Assembly (NCBI GenBank): GCA_900545905.1
Contig: URBA01000071.1
Span: forward strand, 1-7,293
Origin: an uncultured Collinsella sp.
Lineage (GTDB): Bacteria; Actinomycetota; Coriobacteriia; Coriobacteriales; Coriobacteriaceae
DNA: 7,293 nucleotides
Direction of reading: 5' to 3'
The translations under genes were made by a program, and so were the position numbers. Below, in pieces: positions 5,551 through 7,293 of the stretch (position 1 is its first letter; every line of letters begins with the position of its first letter). Under the pieces are notes generated by a model that worked only from the letters and a program-made list of their open reading frames with translations, was not told the origin of the DNA and made no database searches.

Positions 5551-5585
5551 GAGCCCGGGTGTCTCAGTGACACTCGGGCTTTTTG
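5551..5585 (+). terminator. Intrinsic terminator of the feo cluster
   Basis: AGCCCGGGTGTC (5552-5563) pairs with GACACTCGGGCT (5569-5580), 12 pairs with one G-U, around TCAGT. The T tract 5580-5584 follows. It starts about 30 bases after the feoB stop. Confidence 0.92.
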
Positions 5586-5589
5586 ACGT

Positions 5590-5677
5590 AATGGGGGGAC
5601 AGATTGCTTTGCTCCAGAAGTAAGATGTGGCGTTTCCGCAGATAAAACCGACCAAAATAAACCTGTCCCTATTTGGT
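5590..5677. repeat. Intergenic element bounded by inverted GGGACAG ends
   Basis: AATGGGGGGACAG (5590-5602) faces CCTGTCCCTATT (5662-5673), the reverse complement of AATAGGGACAGG, giving inverted ends of about 11 bases with a two-base length difference. Near the right end ACCAAAATA (5651-5659) pairs with TATTTGGT (5670-5677) with one bulge. The interior has no open frame of note. Size (~85 bases) and ends fit a small non-autonomous or REP-like element, related to the GGGGACAG copy at 2341-2380. Confidence 0.5.
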
Positions 5678-5727
5678 AGGTGGAGAATGGGGTAAAGTAA
5701 GTGATGGTTAACTAGAGGAGGCTTGCT

Positions 5728-5928
5728 ATGGCACCTATCGATATTGTTGTACTGGCTGTTATCGGCATTGCGTTTGTCGCCGTGTGCGTGCGCATTTATC
5801 GCAAGGGCACCTGCGCCGACTGCGCTCAAGGTGGCGTTTGCACGGGACATTGTTCCAATAAAAAAACCTGCGCCGCGCTTAAGGGCGTGGACAAAATTGC
5901 CGAAGACCTGGGCCGCGGTATCAAATAA
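5728..5928 (+). CDS. FeoB-associated Cys-rich membrane protein
   Basis: A 66-residue protein with one N-terminal membrane helix (IVVLAVIGIAFVAVCV, about 6-21) and a Cys-rich tail with C29, C32, C38, C42 and C48; C20 lies in the helix. This size, layout and position directly after feoB match the FeoB-associated Cys-rich membrane protein family (PF12669-type) of Gram-positive bacteria. The role is not established; a metal-binding or FeoC-like accessory function is usually assumed. ATG 5728 has a strong AGGAGG site six bases upstream. The feoB terminator and a repeat separate it from feoB, so it is probably read from its own promoter or by readthrough. A terminator hairpin follows the stop closely. 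A longer frame starting five bases earlier in another phase is a shadow. Confidence 0.88.
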   Translation: MAPIDIVVLAVIGIAFVAVCVRIYRKGTCADCAQGGVCTGHCSNKKTCAALKGVDKIAEDLGRGIK

Positions 5929-5941
5929 GGTCTAGGCATCC

Positions 5942-5976
5942 AGGCGCCCCGCGAGCATCCGTTCGCGGGGCGCTTT
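5942..5976 (+). terminator. GC-rich terminator hairpin after the Cys-rich protein gene
   Basis: GCGCCCCGCGA (5944-5954) pairs perfectly with TCGCGGGGCGC (5963-5973) around an eight-base loop. Only three T follow (5974-5976), so release may be weaker than at the other terminators. It begins 14 bases after the stop codon. Confidence 0.8.
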
Positions 5977-6019
5977 GCACATTTGGCGGCGAGCGCGGCG
6001 AGTTGAAGAGTGATTTTGG

Positions 6020-6031
6020 GGTATCGTTACC
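6020..6031 (+). promoter_or_regulatory. Candidate LacI-family operator
   Basis: GGTATCGTTACC is palindromic at 10 of 12 positions (GGTAnCGnTACC) and has the central CG typical of LacI-family operators. It lies 42-53 bases before the regulator's start codon, where an autoregulatory site would be expected. No clear -35/-10 pair can be assigned next to it. A 12-base palindrome can occur by chance. Confidence 0.45.
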
Positions 6032-6072
6032 TGTACTGTTAATTGGCAACTTATCTATAACGGAGTAACCCC

Positions 6073-7152
6073 ATGAGCGCTCGCGTAACCATGAAGGACA
6101 TAGCCGCCGAGCTTGGCGTTTCCATCAATACTGTGCACAAGGCCCTGACGGGTAAGGCCGGCGTGAGCGAATCCGTGCGCTCCAAGGTGAATGCTAAGGC
6201 CGAGGCCATGGGTTACCATCGCAATACGAGTGCCTCGAGCCTGCGCCGCAAGGATATCAACTTGGTGTTTTGCCTGCCCCGCGCATCGCGCGAGGGGGCG
6301 TACTTTTTCCGTTACCTTTGGGAAGGCTGCAACCGCTTTGAGCAGGAGGTCATCGATCAGGGCATTACGGTTGAGCGCGTAGAATTTGGCGTGGGCGGCT
6401 ACGCCGATGCGCTCGAGCAGATCGATGAGCGTCTGCAGGTAGGCGAGAAGATTGATGGTCTGCTTGCCTATGTTCCGGGTGATGACCGCGCAACCGAGCT
6501 CTTGAGGCAGATTGCCGAGGCGGGCGTGACAATCGAGCTCGTAGACGGCGACCGCCCGCACCTCGATCGCCTGGGTGCCAGTCTGGCGGACTATTCCGCG
6601 GCGGGCAGTCTTATGGCGGAGCAGGCGGCAAATCTGGTCCACGCTTCTGGGGCTGATGCCCGCGTGCTCCTGTTGGCGGGCGACCCCTATACCGATTCAC
6701 ACTATCTGACCGACCGCGCCTTTCATAATTACCTGCGCGAACACGATATTCCATGGCAGGTTGAGGACCTTGCCGGCGCCCATGCGCAAGTCAAACAGCT
6801 CGAGCGCGAGCTTGAGCAGCGCTTGAGTGCGCCGGATGCTCCCGAGCTCATCTGTAGCGTTTTTGCCGTTGGTTCCGAGGTGGTCGCCGACGCGCTTGTT
6901 TCAAGCGGCAAGGCCGGCAAGGTCATGGTAATCGGCAACGACCTGTTCCCCGAGAGCGCCTTGGCCTTGCGCCGTGGCATCTTTACCAATATTGTCTATA
7001 AGGATCCGGTGAGCTTGGCCTACCGTGGCGCCAAGACTTTGGGCGAGTATTTGCTGTGGGGTAAAACTCCGGCGGAGCCCGTGCAGAAGGGTGCTGTGGA
7101 GATGGTGTTTGCCAGCAACGTCGACCGCTACTGCGAGCTTGCGGGAATTTAG
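6073..7152 (+). CDS. LacI-family transcription regulator
   Basis: A complete 359-residue cytoplasmic regulator. Residues 5-50 are the LacI helix-turn-helix (VTMKDIAAELGVSINTVHKA, then MGYHRN at 46-51), followed by the hinge region SASSLRRKDINLVF (53-66). Residues from about 62 form a periplasmic-binding-protein-like sugar domain: RLGASLADYSAAGSLMAEQA (166-185), GNDLFPESALALRRGIFT (288-305) and IVYKDPVSLAYRGAKTLGEY (307-326). It resembles the ribose/xylose-type binding fold, so the effector is probably a sugar or sugar phosphate, but it cannot be named. ATG 6073 has GGAG seven bases upstream. No sugar genes lie beside it here; its targets may be beyond the contig end. The palindrome at 6020-6031 may be its own operator. 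No terminator hairpin is visible after the stop. Confidence 0.95.
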   Translation: MSARVTMKDIAAELGVSINTVHKALTGKAGVSESVRSKVNAKAEAMGYHRNTSASSLRRKDINLVFCLPRASREGAYFFRYLWEGCNRFEQEVIDQGITVERVEFGVGGYADALEQIDERLQVGEKIDGLLAYVPGDDRATELLRQIAEAGVTIELVDGDRPHLDRLGASLADYSAAGSLMAEQAANLVHASGADARVLLLAGDPYTDSHYLTDRAFHNYLREHDIPWQVEDLAGAHAQVKQLERELEQRLSAPDAPELICSVFAVGSEVVADALVSSGKAGKVMVIGNDLFPESALALRRGIFTNIVYKDPVSLAYRGAKTLGEYLLWGKTPAEPVQKGAVEMVFASNVDRYCELAGI

Positions 7153-7246
7153 CCGTTTGGTCAGGTACCCCCTCTTGCGACGTGCATTTTTTGGAGTATT
7201 CAGCAATGGCGTGTTCCGAAAGAGGCTAGGACGACTGTTTTAAGTG
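7153..7246. other. Short genomic tail after the LacI gene
   Basis: Ninety-four bases with no gene. TTTTTTGGAG (7188-7197) leads into an ATG at 7206, but that frame stops after seven codons. No terminator stem precedes the T run. This is the last genomic DNA before the adapter. Confidence 0.6.
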
Positions 7247-7293
7247 CTGTCTCTTATACACATCTCCGAGCCCACGAGACTACGCTGCATCTC
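7247..7293 (+). other. Illumina Nextera adapter contamination (not genomic)
   Basis: CTGTCTCTTATACACATCT (7247-7265) is the Tn5 mosaic end used in Nextera libraries. CCGAGCCCACGAGAC (7266-7280) is the rest of the read-2 adapter. The eight bases TACGCTGC (7281-7288) sit exactly where the i7 index belongs and match the N721 index as I recall it. ATCTC (7289-7293) is the start of the P7 sequence. The order adapter, index, P7 cannot arise by chance. The contig end is therefore an untrimmed read-through and should be cut at 7246. Confidence 0.99.

Noticed and set aside
7247..7265. A Tn5-like transposon end at the right edge
   Set aside because: The mosaic end is followed by the Nextera read-2 adapter, an index and P7 start, so it comes from library preparation and not from a transposon in the genome.

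Overview
The window looks like chromosomal DNA of a Gram-positive, fairly GC-rich gut anaerobe, most likely Collinsella or a close relative in the Coriobacteriia. This is inferred from codon use (strong G/C preference at third positions with AT-rich intergenic stretches), the clostridial/coriobacterial type of FeoB, a FeoB-associated Cys-rich membrane protein, and short dispersed GGGAC-type intergenic repeats. No 16S rRNA or other marker is present, so the genus is not proven. The last 47 bases are not genomic: they are an Illumina Nextera adapter, so the true sequence ends at 7246.

Layout. 1-163: hairpins and an inverted-repeat element. 164-856 (-): a GntR/FCD transcription factor. 857-1324: a mixed intergenic region holding another repeat copy, a 10-bp tandem duplication, gene-like debris and the leader of the next gene. 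1325-1942 (+): a chimeric ORF in which the first ~85 residues of a short-chain dehydrogenase run in frame into the last ~120 residues of aspartyl-tRNA synthetase. A strong terminator follows. 2086-2334 (+): an HPr-like PTS phosphocarrier with Asp at the regulatory Ser46 position, followed by a repeat and a terminator. 2571-5522 (+): the ferrous-iron uptake locus feoA-feoA-feoB. 5728-5928 (+): a small FeoB-associated Cys-rich membrane protein. 6073-7152 (+): a LacI-family regulator with a possible operator in front of it.

How the genes work together. The clear functional unit is iron uptake: two FeoA proteins, FeoB and the Cys-rich partner. A repeated AAGTTAR half-site forms inverted repeats in front of both the first feoA and feoB, which suggests a shared metal-responsive regulator not encoded here. 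The GntR regulator stands divergently from the dehydrogenase start and could have controlled it. The HPr and LacI genes are carbon-regulation genes with no shown link to iron.

The items most worth a second look are the dehydrogenase/AspRS junction near 1574-1594 (deletion fusion or assembly chimera), the paired AAGTTAR operators, the D46 HPr, and a family of short repeats with an AATRGGGAC-like core. I did not find a convincing new multi-gene system.
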